Of a stretch of 64,000 bases of DNA, positions 19,696-29,527 are shown piece after piece. This stretch comes from Rhynchopus sp. YZ270_cl-10 (Eukaryota > Euglenozoa > Diplonemea > Diplonemida > Diplonemidae), in the NCBI GenBank assembly GCA_964035575.1, contig OZ037908.1, forward strand, positions 62,001-126,000, given 5' to 3'. The position numbers and the translations under genes are program-made. Under the pieces are notes generated by a model. The model was not told where the DNA came from and ran no database searches. It saw only the letters and a list, made by a program, of their open reading frames with translations. Numbering within the stretch: the stretch's first letter is position 1; each line of letters opens with the position of its first letter.

Positions 19696-20514
19696 TTAGT
19701 ACACCATCCCACGCCTTCTGCTTCCGTCCTTCTTTGGTGAGAACCCCGCAGCTGGGATGGGACCTTCGGTTGCCTGCACAGCTTTGGCCACACTGTGGCG
19801 TGCTCGCACTGCCTTCTTCGGGTTGCTCCCGCAACCGGGTGTTTTCCCAACGGTGTTGACACGCTGCGCACTACACACGCCTCGTGAATACACCTTACTA
19901 GGCTCCGGTGGTGCACCACCAGGATACCCCACTGGAGATGTCCCAAAGCTTTTATAATACCCATAGCAGCGGTTGTAGGCAGGAGTCAACGTCCACCCCC
20001 CAGCAGAACGCTTTGAGACCGGCCGTGTAGTGGGGTCCACAGAGCGCGCGCTGGCAGGCATCGTGGCGCGGGGTCTGCCGTGCACTGTTGCACCCCTCTT
20101 TGGCATTCGCAGCACATCCTTTGCACCCCATGCTTGGAACGTATAGACTGGTGGCATGCTGTCGACTTCGTCTCCGGCATGCGCATTCGAGGTATCATCC
20201 ATACTTGAGACAGAGCTGGATTCGTCGAACTGTACCCTAGGTGATGGTATGGTGTACTGTACATCGTGGTGGTGGTCATCGTGGTGGTGTGCAACCTGGT
20301 ACGACACCCCCGCAGGTGACTCAGGCGGCGTGACATCACGGTGCGGTGCGCCAAAGGAGGAGTGCTGAGGGGCGGTCTTGGTGCTGCTGTGGAAAGTACT
20401 GTGCGATGTGTTCACATCAGGGCGTGGCGAGAGGTGCTGTGAGAGGTACGCACCATGTGTCTTTGGAGAAACCACAGAACGGGGGGGTGACCGTGACCCC
20501 TGAGAGCGCGCCAT
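19696..20514 (-). CDS. Unrecognised basic, histidine-containing low-complexity protein, 272 residues
   Basis: The protein is rich in Ser, Pro, Arg and Lys and lacks a signal peptide or membrane span. A His/Asp cluster (VAHHHDDHHHDVQYT) lies near residues 72-88 and an acidic Ser-rich part near 95-120. The second half has a more ordered look with aromatic residues (YNRCYGYYKSFGTSPVGYPG), which might be a short conserved core. The start is supported by CCTTTTTCC followed by AAG two nucleotides before the ATG on the minus strand, an unusually short leader if this is the acceptor. I cannot assign a family. Basic Pro/Ser-rich proteins of this kind are often microtubule-associated, but this is a guess. 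Confidence 0.6.
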   Translation of the reverse strand: MARSQGSRSPPRSVVSPKTHGAYLSQHLSPRPDVNTSHSTFHSSTKTAPQHSSFGAPHRDVTPPESPAGVSYQVAHHHDDHHHDVQYTIPSPRVQFDESSSVSSMDDTSNAHAGDEVDSMPPVYTFQAWGAKDVLRMPKRGATVHGRPRATMPASARSVDPTTRPVSKRSAGGWTLTPAYNRCYGYYKSFGTSPVGYPGGAPPEPSKVYSRGVCSAQRVNTVGKTPGCGSNPKKAVRARHSVAKAVQATEGPIPAAGFSPKKDGSRRRGMVY

Positions 20515-21502
20515 ATCTTAGGATATATTAGGAAAAAGGAAAGACAAGCAGCAGGTCCCTCTAACGTTTGCGCACAAAAAGACAAAAGCGTAGGCACCTC
20601 AGGGGAATGCACAGTGCAATAAGGCACAATGTAGTCCACTTTAAAAAAAAACACCCCAGAATCAGTTTATGAGATGAACGAGGCTCTCTCTCTCTCTCTG
20701 TCCTAACCTTGGGTCACCTTGAAAAAAAAGGTCGGTGTATTGTGTGTGGGGCTGAGGGGGGCACTGAGGGGGGGCTGGGTGCTTTGTGTATTGCCCCTGT
20801 GGAGGTGGTGAATATTGTGTGGGTGGTGTATTTTTTGCACATCAGGTCTGGGCAGTTCCTTTGTACGTCCTCTTCAAGATAGGTTGCCGTAAGGCAATCA
20901 GACTCTTGAATGCGTCAGTGTAGTGCGCGTGCAGCCTAGGACATATAGGAGCATCGGCATGGTGCCTGATGTGCGGTGACTCCAGGCTGGGACGAACCCA
21001 TATAGTCAGGGGTCTTGCTGTGTGTAACATTGGCAGACCTAGATATGTCAATCACAACCAAACCTTATTATGAACAGACATATCGGGGGAGGGAGAACTG
21101 CCAAAGATTTGTCCGCACGCATTTTTTACGTATAATATACGAAACGTATTATTACGTGTTTTTTTTTTCCGAGGAGAGGGGAGGTGGGGAGAAATTAATT
21201 TCGTGTACGTCTAAATCAAAGATGAGAAGGTACAAGGACCTTCCACGCAGAAGCATTTAGTCTTTTATTTTAGGCACACTACTTTTGTGTGAATAGAAAA
21301 ATGGAAAATGTCGTTCACCTCACCCCAAAAAAACGGAGCTCCGCAACACTACTACCCCTACAGGTGAGACAGTGTTCGGAAGCGTCAACACATCAAGAAG
21401 TGAGGGAACGGCAAATGTCACTTTTCTTATTGAAAAAAAAAAAAAGAAAAAAGAAGAAAAAAAAAAGAAAAAAAAAGAGAGCGAGAGAGAGAACGCGAGA
21501 AG

Positions 21503-21550
21503 TTGAAAGTGCAAACGCCTCACCGTTCATCGGAGGACGCAGTCACTAAA
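21503..21550. repeat. SINE-like family S1, 3' half copy
   Basis: GTTGAAAGTGCAAACGCC followed by TTCATCGGAGGACGCAG matches 1240-1290 and 59113-59160. In fuller copies this part follows the GATGAACCTAAGCCTCTCGT head described at 26468-26600. Confidence 0.55.
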
Positions 21551-21560
21551 AGAAGAACAA

Positions 21561-21591
<31 letters not shown>

Positions 21592-21902
21592 AGAGAAGAA
21601 GAAGAGGAAGGGGAAGAGGAAGAAAAGGAAAATGATAATGAAAAGACACGTCAGTGAAATAGCAACTTAGCTGTGCTTACCCCACGAAAAGAAGAAGGGG
21701 GGTGGAAAGAGAGTACCATAAAAAAAAATAACTATTATGCATCCGCTCGACGTTTGGATAAAAGAAAACCAGAGGCGAAAGAAGGGTTTTGGGGGGAGGG
21801 GGACAGTCTGCAGACTAAGGACTGGGGATCTGGTAATTAATTAATTAAATGCTAGCCTGCACGGGGTTTCGTACAAACAATACAGGCGAAAACGCCGTTA
21901 TT

Positions 21903-21960
21903 TGCATTTTTGAGCCAATCCCAGTCAGTGGTGGGGTCAATCTGGAAAAAATGGACAAAA
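21903..21960 (+). repeat. Conserved module M, copy 1 of 8
   Basis: GCATTT, then a variable phrase, then GTGGTGGGGTCAATCT and AAATGGACAA. It is the most diverged copy. See the finding on this module. Confidence 0.55.
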
Positions 21961-22123
21961 ATTTTAATGACTTAAATTTTGGACAATATGAGCCCGGTCA
22001 CTAATAGCTGGGGCCCATTTTCGGCCAAAAATTTCCTCAAAACCCGGGTTTGTAATATTGACGTCACCTTCGGGTACCCTACAGGGGGGGTAAAGGAAGG
22101 TTGTGGAACAGGGTCCCCTTATT

Positions 22124-22180
22124 TGCATTTTTTTGGATCTGCCCGTGCAGCGGTGGGGTCAATCTCGAAAATTGGACAAT
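22124..22180 (+). repeat. Conserved module M, copy 2 of 8
   Basis: GCATTT, GGATCTGCCCGTGCAG, CGGTGGGGTCAATCTCGAAA and TTGGACAA occur in order. Confidence 0.6.
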
Positions 22181-22423
22181 TTTTTGACCACTTAGATTTT
22201 GGAAAATATGAGCCCGGCCACTTGTGCGTGGGGCCCATTTTTGGGGCCCATTCTTGGGGCCCAAAAAAACCGGGGGGGGGTGTGGTAATTAATTAAATGA
22301 TTTCTTAGTCTGCAGTCTGAGAGGGGGAGAGTTTGGTTCTTGAACGCGTCCCCACACTCAGTCACATATGTTGATTTTGGGTAGTTCGGTGTATTGTTTC
22401 CATACGTTATAATTTTTCCTTTT

Positions 22424-22472
22424 TGAAAACTTGGTTTGTATTAGTGTAGACACCCGAGGATGAACTCCACTT
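22424..22472. repeat. Interspersed repeat family S4, copy 1 of 5
   Basis: TTTGAAAACTTGGTTTGTAT and TAGTGTAGACACCCGAGGAT define the family. Other copies: about 29930-29985, 31010-31050 (decayed), 39080-39130 (partial) and 49888-49945. All are in the same orientation and lie outside exons. Confidence 0.55.
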
Positions 22473-22648
22473 TTACTTTTTTTCTTATTCTTTCTTTTTA
22501 AATTTTTGAAAATTATCAAATTCTGCTCACAATGAACGAAACATCGACAAATTTCCTGATGTGTATGTGGGGAGTACGGGAGGAATCACTAGAAACGCAC
22601 GCAAGTCTTGTATAAATAAAAAAAAAAAAGAAAAAAATCGCAAACTAT

Positions 22649-22792
22649 TTCGTGTGAAATAAGATTTCCATTATTGCACGCCCGGACTGGAGTCACTAGT
22701 GAGTTAATTTTCATGAGCGTAGCGAGTGAAAATTATGAAACGCGTGTCTCCAGGCTAAGGAGAGTGAAATATGAATCTTATTTAACACGAAT
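22649..22792. repeat. Imperfect hairpin of about 145 bp
   Basis: TTCGTGTGAAATAAGATT at the left pairs with AATCTTATTTAACACGAA at the right. A second inner pairing joins CGGACTGGAGTCAC-type sequence and its complement around an ATTTTCATGAG loop region. Confidence 0.5.
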
Positions 22793-22810
22793 ACAATATT
22801 TTATTCAGCG

Positions 22811-23465
22811 TTTGCGGAGGTCAAAGTACAATTTCTACAGGGGGGCAGTCAAATAGGGTTGGTGGTATGAAAAAATATACGTGTTGCCTACGGTGGTGTT
22901 GTGACGGTCTAAAAACCCCAAAAAGCAAGTTGGAAAAGTCCTGAGGCGGAATCGTGGTGTTTATGCACATAGTATCTCCCTTTAACCTAAAGAGGGTGTG
23001 CAAAGGCACACTTTTTTGGTTACAAACGGAGTGTGCGTGCTGGGCAGCTTCACTCACACACGCAGTGTCATTCCGGTCAAAAATATGCATTTCTGAGCAC
23101 AAGTGACCCAATCCCAGCAGCTGACACAAAAAAAAAAAATCATTTTTGATCACCACCACTATTTCAAGACAAAAATGGCCTGAAATAGTGGTGGAAACAG
23201 TGATTCTGGTGTGCTTGAAAATAAAAGAACCTTGTTTCACTTTCTATTCACGCTCAACCAAGCTTTATTTCACAGTGAACAAAGTGCGTTTTCCCAGCCA
23301 TTACAACGTATTTCTCTGCGTGAAATAATGTTCGAGTGAAAATAAAGTCCTCGGAAAAGCATTTTGTTTTCACGCTACGGCTATTTCACGAGTAAAACTT
23401 TATTTCACGTGCGTTGAATAATGCCAGTCTGCCCCCTGTAGAAATTGTACGTGACCTCCGCAAAA
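22811..23465. repeat. Inverted-repeat element of about 655 bp
   Basis: Left end GCGGAGGTCAAAGTACAATT continuing to TCTACAGGGGGGCAG is matched at the right end on the opposite strand (about 36 of 40 positions). The interior carries TTTATTTCAC-type sequence that also occurs in the 33.6-35.8 kb element. No coding sequence or clear target duplication. Confidence 0.55.
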
Positions 23466-23603
23466 AGACAAATAAAGAAAAGAAAATTATGTCATATACT
23501 TTCTTTTCGAAACGAAAAGAAGGCAAAGAGGGTAGTAGAAAAGAAAAGAAAAGAGTAGTTGAAAATCACGTGACTTCTTTATACCCCAGCCATTTTTACG
23601 GCC

Positions 23604-23636
<33 letters not shown>

Positions 23637-23638
<2 letters not shown>

Positions 23639-24917
23639 AGGTACCCTAAATTGGTCAAAAATGGTAAAAATGGTAAAAATGGTAGGAATTTTGGGGGCTT
23701 TTTTCGGGGAAAAAAAGGGTGAGGGGAGTTGGGTCCAGTCATAGGGGGTATAGCATATTTTTTGGAAAATTCTTCAAAAAATCAAGGATTTTTGCTGGGC
23801 ACAATGAAAATTTTCAGAAAAATCCCAATTTTCGGCCAAATTTGGAGCAAATTATGGCCCACCCACCCCGATTTTGGGTCAAAAACCGACTTCATTTTTG
23901 CACAGGAGTGCCTACGATTTCGTAAACCAGAGGTCCTCTGGATGCATGCATTGATAAACACAACACTGGAAATTGCAAGGAACGGGTCTGCATGTGCGTG
24001 TTCTCTAGCCACCACAGTCACAGGGTATGCACAAAATGACCGAAGTGCAATGGCGTGAACGAAGTGCAATGGCGATAATGGAAAGATAGATGCCGGCATT
24101 GGTGAATTGCTGGAGTTCTGCACAGGAAGCTAGCATGACGTAGAATCACTGTGTGAACAAAATGACCGTATTTTGGTTGAAAATTTGACTTGAAAATTTT
24201 TTTCATAATTTGCCCAATCGAAGGTTTTCCTTGGATTTTTTGGGCCATTTTATGACGTACCACGCCCGATTTTGGGCGAAAAAAAAAATTTTTTTTTGGT
24301 CAAAAATCGCCTTGTATTCACCACTGTATTACCACTGTATTGGTGTAGGCTTGTACACAGAAGTGTGTTTTGTGTAACCACAGATGGTCAAAACACCCGA
24401 TTTTTGCATTTTTTTGCATTTTTTGGTGCCCAAAGACCCACCTCAGTGGTCGAAATTTTCCCGAAAAAAAAAATTTTTTTTTTTGAGATTTTTCGATTTT
24501 TCGACAAGGCGCTGGCCCATACAAAGTGCACTGGTGGTACAGAAAATGGCTGGGGAATAAACTCTAGATGCTCAAAACAGCCCAATTCATGCTTTTTTTG
24601 ACTTTTTGGTCTCAGAAGGGTGCCTAGGGTGTAGTGAGCAGGCCTCAAAAACACTTGTGAAAAAAAAAAAAAAAAAAATTTTTTTTTTGAGATTTTTGAA
24701 AAATCGGCCGATTTTGCGACCAATTTTGGCTGGGGAATTTCGGCACCACCAGGTACCTACCTGGGGAAAAAAACGCGAATTGGCGCGAATTTCATACACC
24801 TAATCGTGTCGCGCCAATTCGCGCCAATTCGCGTTTTTTTTCGCGAAAAAACGGCTAAGTACAAAACGCGAATTGGCGCGAATTGGGGCAACCAGGGGCG
24901 AATATTAGGGTACCTCC
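23637..24917. repeat. Inverted-repeat element of about 1.28 kb with internal tandem units
   Basis: The ends read GGAGGTACCCTAA and the reverse complement TTAGGGTACCTCC, with AAT directly outside both. The interior contains diverged units of about 200-260 bp built around phrases such as CCCGATTTTGGG and AAATTTTTTTTT, and near the right end a palindromic run of GCGCGAATT and AATTGGCGCG (about 24772-24885). No coding capacity. Confidence 0.5.
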
Positions 24918-25341
24918 AATAATAATAAAAAAAAAAAAAGTCAGACGCGAGAGAAGGGAAAATGTCACGTCATGTGCAGACGTTTTTTTTTTTTTTTTTC
25001 ACTTGGTAATTGAAGATCGCTTGACCATTGTACAAATAGAAACTTAACACACACAATAAAACCCAGCTGCGTGAGGTTGTGGTGAAACGCACACCTGACG
25101 CACCCTTGACATTGCCCATACGCATGTCAGCCCGGGACACTTTATTGATAGGTTGTCACAATTTTGTGGTAAAACTCGCCTCGACCAGGTGTGGCTCTGC
25201 AGCGCGGTTCATCCCCAGAACCGCAAAGTGTGTTCAAAACGATTTACATTTATGTATTTCTATTTCCTCCTTCATTTCATGAGGAGGCAAACAAAAAAAT
25301 ATACATCTCATCCAATCTTTACAATGGGAGGGGTGGGAGGT

Positions 25342-25378
<37 letters not shown>

Positions 25379-25737
25379 TTAATTTCTGGTTCGGCGGTCT
25401 GCTCTCTGCGACCAGGATTCAGCCCTGTGACCGCGCCAATTAATTCATTCATCAGAAGGAGCCAGGGCTATTTGTGGGGAAGGGATGACAACAAAAAGGG
25501 AGATGGAGATGGGCACAAGCCCGATTGTACACTATTTGGGGTGGGGAGAGGGAAGTTATCTTTTCGTTCTTGTACTGGGTTGATTCAGATTGTTGTAAAA
25601 ATAATTATTTTCCTCCCAAAAAATTTCCCCCTACTAGTAGGTAACAAAAATTTAGTAACAATGGTGTGGCGGGCCCGACGGTTTGGACCCTTTTGGGCCA
25701 TTCTTGGGTGTTTTAGGTGTTTTTTTTGGTTTGATTT

Positions 25738-25792
25738 GCATTTTTGGGATCCACCCGTGCAGTGGCGGGGTCAATCTCGAAAATTGGACAAG
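25738..25792 (+). repeat. Conserved module M, copy 3 of 8
   Basis: GCATTTTTGGGATCCACCCG, then GTGGCGGGGTCAATCTCGAA and TTGGACAAG. This copy is not inside a clear inverted-repeat element. Confidence 0.6.
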
Positions 25793-26467
25793 TTTACCCT
25801 GAGTTACTATTACAACAATCTGAATAGCCCAGTGCGCTACAGACAAACATAATTTGCAAGGCACGACTGCCTAGCAAGCCTGCAGAGGTCCTCCAAACGG
25901 TTCAGTAGTAGTTCTCTTCGGGAGGGGGGGCGGGGTTTCACAACTTTTCACAACTTTTTCCACCCACATAATTGTGAAAAGTTTTGGAAAAATCGTGAAT
26001 AAGGAGGATTGAAATTTAGTGAAAACCCCCGACACCCCCCCAAAAAAACTATAGTATACCAACTGGAGGGCGGCAAATTACTGCATATAGCTTATATTCT
26101 ACTGAATAAAAGATATAATAGGGTGCAAATAGACCCAAGCTTTTTTTCTCTTTCTTTACGTGTGGATAAAGAAAACAAAAAGGGGAGGGGGTGACAACAA
26201 GAAAGAATATACCAAAAAAAGAGAAAAAAAAAAAGAAAAGAAAAAAACCAGGGAAAAACCTAGCGTTACAAAACATATGACACAGGTTCGTTACTACATG
26301 GCTCGCGATGTTCTGCGGGCTGCGCTTTTTCCCCCACGCACCTGTCTGACGAGATTGTTATCCATAATAGCGCGTGTGGTGTCATGTGTATTGCGATGTA
26401 TAGAGGCAAAGTTCCGGAGTGCTGGACAACCAAAAAAAAAAAAAAAAAAAAGAAAAAAGAAACGCTA

Positions 26468-26600
26468 ATAAGATGAACCTAAGCCTCTCGTGTTTAGTCA
26501 CCTTGAAAAAAAAAAAAAGGGTGAAGCTATTGATGCAGGCACCTCCGACTGACGTACGATGCCAGCTGGATGAAAAGCATAAAGTACCCTGCGGACAACA
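26468..26600. repeat. SINE-like families S1 and S3 joined in one copy
   Basis: GATGAACCTAAGCCTCTCGT, an A-rich stretch, then GATGCAGGCACCTCCGACTG and ATGCCAGC plus AAAGCATAAAGTACCC. Other S1 heads lie at about 31867, 37143 and 49718; S1 tails at about 31945, 37200 and 56150. Other S3 copies lie at about 31150-31210, 47757-47805 and 58823-58890, with a weak one near 12212. All are in spacers or introns. Confidence 0.6.
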
Positions 26601-26778
26601 ACAACAACACATGTATAAAAAATATATAAAAATAAAAAAATATATATATAAAAACGCAGGTGGGAGTTGACCTTCTCCACTCCTCCAACATCAGAACCCC
26701 ACCTCCTCCGCTTTACACTGAACCCCACGAACTGTCAAATATTATTTTTTTTTTTTTCCCCCAATTTATTTCCAAAAT

Positions 26779-27387
26779 CTACTCCATCTCGACGGTCTTC
26801 AGGACCGGGATTTCTTCGTATTGAGAGGCAACGTCTTCGGGGTCTGCTGTGCACTGCAAAAACAGTGCATCCACCAAGGCAAGCCCCGCACAGGTTGCCA
26901 CTGTGGGGAGCGCGTAGGAGAGGCGGAAGAGGGTGCTGAGCTGGATCATCTTCTGCCCCTCAGGGCCACAGGGGTGTGTTTCGTTGTAGAGTGTCCACAT
27001 GAAGTAGGAGGCGACGGCCAGAGCGGACGAGCATGCTGCAAAGACAAGCGACACCATGCCCGCATGCTTCGCTGTCGACACCACAAGACTCAGAACAACT
27101 GCCACGGCTGCTGCGCACATCCCAACAAACACCGACATATCTGCCGCCTGCGCCAATGCCAGGTGCTCATCGCATCCGTTCATCGAAAGAAACCCAGCCG
27201 GATTCGTCCACGTCCGCCCCAAGCTGTCGTGGTGTACTCCAAGCGCAAATCCTTCCGCAACCTCCGTCTGATTCGCCTGAGGAAGAAGGAAGGACCGCCC
27301 ATTCCCATATGCAACACTCAACAACGCTACCACCACCAGACCGGAGAACGATGATGCGATGAAGACAGGGTGGATGGAGCGAGACAT
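26779..27387 (-). CDS. Tetraspan membrane protein, 202 residues, claudin/amastin-like topology
   Basis: Four hydrophobic helices are visible at about residues 8-27, 83-104, 110-133 and 153-178. A long first loop (28-82) contains an N-glycosylation-type NQT and a single Cys. Between helices 3 and 4 is a short loop with NETHPCGPEGQ. The C-terminus is short and acidic and presumably cytosolic. The layout (short N-terminus, large first loop, four spans) is that of claudin-type tetraspans, which in kinetoplastids include the amastins. The amastin signature of the first loop is not present, so this is topology only. The start at 27387 is preceded by a leader of about 44 nt after TTAACCAG on the minus strand. 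Confidence 0.7.
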   Translation of the reverse strand: MSRSIHPVFIASSFSGLVVVALLSVAYGNGRSFLLPQANQTEVAEGFALGVHHDSLGRTWTNPAGFLSMNGCDEHLALAQAADMSVFVGMCAAAVAVVLSLVVSTAKHAGMVSLVFAACSSALAVASYFMWTLYNETHPCGPEGQKMIQLSTLFRLSYALPTVATCAGLALVDALFLQCTADPEDVASQYEEIPVLKTVEME

Positions 27388-27430
27388 TGTGTAAAAGAAA
27401 AGGGTGAAAAGTAAGAGTAAAAGGATTGAC

Positions 27431-27455
27431 TCTGGTTAAGGGGGGGATGATGAAG
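27431..27455 (-). promoter_or_regulatory. Candidate trans-splice acceptor for the tetraspan gene
   Basis: On the minus strand CCCCCCTTAACCAG ends just before position 27431, giving a 44-nt leader. Confidence 0.35.
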
Positions 27456-27487
27456 GGATGATGGAGGGAGAGAAATTGCGTAACATA

Positions 27488-28522
27488 CAGTGTGACACAG
27501 AATTAATGGCCGATGACGACATTTTGTAAAAATTGTTATATTATTCTAAAAAATAGGCAAAATTTGACTCATTTCATGCCTGGCCAGTCAGCTTTAGGGA
27601 GGAACGAGAAAGGTTGGGAGGAGAGGAATGCTTGAGTAACGTTCGCAGTGTGGCAGGGTGCCCCATCCTGCTGAAACGTGTAGCTACTGTCAGGCAGGAG
27701 TTCTTTTATTTCTTTGAGCGCTTTCTGTAAGACGAGCGTACGGTACTTCTCTGCATTGAGAGCACCGTCATAGAAATAGAGCTTCGTCTTACCTCTGGTG
27801 GTGATTCCTCCCCAGACGTGAACCTTCTGCGTAGCCCTGACCTTATCAACGGTTGGGGGCGGCTCATCACCATCTGCAACCCAGACAACATCGTTCTTCT
27901 TGCTCACCCGAGAAAAAAGCCAAAAGTCTTTTTCATCGGTGAACATCACCTTTGACCAGTCGGTGTTTCGATGCGTTTCAGCAAACTCTATCCGGGCAGT
28001 GATGTTCTTTTCCGAGAGCTTTGGTTTGCTCTTCGTTTGAACGGGCTTCAGCCCCTTCTCCTTCAGGCACCTGCGGACACTCTCCCTCGAAATCTGTAGT
28101 CGCGACGCTACTTTCCTGCAAGACTGAAACCGCTTGCCCCGCATGTGTCTAACCACCCTATTCTTAACGGTGTCGGTGGTGGCCGATCTCTTGCGTCCCC
28201 TCCCTGGCTTGTCCGAAAAATTCCGCTCTCCAGCGCGGTACTCCTTCACCCACCTACCCAAACTCCTCTTCGCAACGTTCAGCAACTCCGCCACCTCATC
28301 ATGGCTCTTACCGCCAACAACGACTAGCGACGCTGCCTGTAGGCGCAACCCTTCCCTCGTGGCCTCAGTGTTCACTTTACCCTTAACCATTATATTTTTG
28401 CTTTTATTGTGTTCCTGGGCGTAAATATTTTATGTTTTGGGGGTGTTTTGAATATGTCCTTGTCAAAATTTGCCGTTTTTTTATAAAATGTCTTCATCGG
28501 CCATTAATTCTGTGTCACACTG
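27488..28522 (-). mobile_element. Tc1/mariner element of 1035 bp with intact ends
   Basis: The inverted ends start CAGTGTGACACAGAATTAAT and match over about 44 bp with two differences. A TA dinucleotide flanks each side, the usual Tc1/mariner target duplication. The element contains one transposase frame that lacks its C-terminal part. Element length is below that of full Tc1/mariner copies (about 1.3 kb), consistent with loss of a segment near the left end. Confidence 0.9.
27569..28390 (-). CDS. Tc1/mariner transposase, C-terminally truncated
   Basis: The 273-residue frame begins with a paired-type helix-turn-helix region (EVAELLNVAKRSLGRWVKEY) and a GRGRKR hook, followed by a second HTH. 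Catalytic Asp one lies in MFTDEKDFW and Asp two in FQQDGAPCHT. The frame ends at ADWPGMK, where family members continue with a segment like SPDLNPIE that supplies the third acidic residue. That residue and roughly 60 residues are missing. The copy should therefore not be able to catalyse transposition itself, although its ends could be used by a complete enzyme elsewhere in the genome. It is on the same strand as the host genes. Confidence 0.88.
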   Translation of the reverse strand: MVKGKVNTEATREGLRLQAASLVVVGGKSHDEVAELLNVAKRSLGRWVKEYRAGERNFSDKPGRGRKRSATTDTVKNRVVRHMRGKRFQSCRKVASRLQISRESVRRCLKEKGLKPVQTKSKPKLSEKNITARIEFAETHRNTDWSKVMFTDEKDFWLFSRVSKKNDVVWVADGDEPPPTVDKVRATQKVHVWGGITTRGKTKLYFYDGALNAEKYRTLVLQKALKEIKELLPDSSYTFQQDGAPCHTANVTQAFLSSQPFSFLPKADWPGMK

Positions 28523-28568
28523 TATGGCTAATTCGCTCTATTTTTTTTTCTTTTTATTTTTCTTTTTT

Positions 28569-29518
28569 GGGAAAACCTTTATTCGGCTCACAAAAAGTAA
28601 TTTTTCCATCATTCGGCTCACAAAAAAAAATTAATCCATCATTCTATCAAAGTTACTATAATTTTTCCTTCATTCGGCTCACAAAAGTTAATTTTTCCAC
28701 CATTCTATCAATATTTTGCCAATTTTTCCATCATTCTATCAAAGTTTATTTTTCACTTTTTCGAAGAAATTTTTACCTTCGCGAAAAAAATTTGGGTGGG
28801 ATTTTTTGCCCGTTTTTATAGGTTATGGGAGGGAAAAAAACTATAGGTGACTCGCGCGAAGGTCACGCATGTCAGCAATCACACTATGTGCACCATAGTT
28901 TGATACACTTCTCACGTTATCGCAGGTCGGGAGGCGACAGCGTCGACGATTCCTGTGCTGGCAACAGGGCTGTTGACATCGTCAGAGGTACAGGTGTGCT
29001 CGGGGTCGTGCTGGGTGATGCGACAACCATCACCGTCGTTCACCGCACACACCCTCCATGCACACAAGGGTCATTCGGGTGCCTGTGCGGTTCGAGATGC
29101 GGAAGGAAAAATGTGGAGGATGAAGGAGGGCCTGCCACGTTACCGTCTCCTTCAGGTCATCCAAGCTGTCAAACTCGGCACCAGTGACCTGTCTTTGCAT
29201 GTTTAGCAAACAGTGTGTAATTTGTGACCCTGGAAATATAAATTTTTCGAAAAATGCAAAAAATTGCCCCGTTTTTCCTCAAAAAATCCCACCCAATTTT
29301 TTTTCCAAACGTAAAAATTTCTTCGAAAAAGTGAAAAATAAACTTTGATAGAATGATGGAAAAATTGGCAAAATATTTATAGAATGGTGGAAAAATTAAC
29401 TTTTGTGAGCCGAATGAAGGAAAAATTATAGTAACTTTGATAGAATGATGGATTAATTTTTTTTTGTGAGCCGAATGATGGAAAAATTACTTTTTGTGAG
29501 CCGAATAAAGGTTTTCCC
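28569..29518. mobile_element. Mutator-like inverted-repeat element of 950 bp with long, nearly identical arms
   Basis: The arms (about 28569-28795 and 29292-29518) begin GGGAAAACCTTTATTCGGCT and agree at all but one or two of about 225 positions, so insertion looks recent. The 9 bp TTCTTTTTT lie directly outside both ends, the size of target duplication made by Mutator-like elements, though the target is low in complexity. Each arm contains repeated CATTCGGCTCACAAAA and CATCATTCTATCAAAG units. The central 430 bp are of different composition and contain a coding-like segment on the plus strand. No transposase is present. It lies 37 bp beyond the Tc1 element. Confidence 0.75.
28924..29206 (+). 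pseudogene. Coding-like fragment captured inside the Mutator-like element
   Basis: After a pyrimidine-rich stretch ending TTATCGCAG the plus strand is open for about 93 codons to a TAG at 29204-29206, in the frame reading REATASTIPVLATGLL, then CSGSCWVMRQPSPSF, DAEGKMWRMKEGLPRY and VIQAVKLGTSDLSLHV. Composition is balanced and unlike the A/T-rich arms. It looks like an internal or terminal exon of a host gene. It has no start codon of its own, lies opposite to all host genes here, and I recognise no family. Confidence 0.5.
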
Positions 29519-29527
29519 TTCTTTTTT

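Larger units (their letters stand above)
21804..22319. repeat. Inverted-repeat element of about 516 bp with two module copies
   Basis: The ends carry CAGTCTGCAGACTAAG and, on the other strand, CAGACTGCAGACTAAG. Just inside each end is GGTAATTAATTAA. Inside lie two diverged tandem units of about 220 bp, each with the GTGGTGGGGTCAATCT module followed by ATATGAGCCCGG. No target-site duplication or coding sequence is clear. Confidence 0.55.
20515..26778. other. Repeat-filled intergenic region
   Basis: No host exon was found on either strand. The region contains several inverted-repeat elements listed separately, two to three copies of the GTGGTGGGGTCAAT module, very long A runs (about 21559-21589, 23605-23635, 25346-25376), and many homopurine stretches. 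Open frames are short and mostly run through low-complexity sequence. Confidence 0.65.

Noticed and set aside
28569-29518. Two independent repeats instead of one element
   Set aside because: Arms are in strict inverted orientation, almost identical, and share a 9-bp flank, which is better explained by one element.
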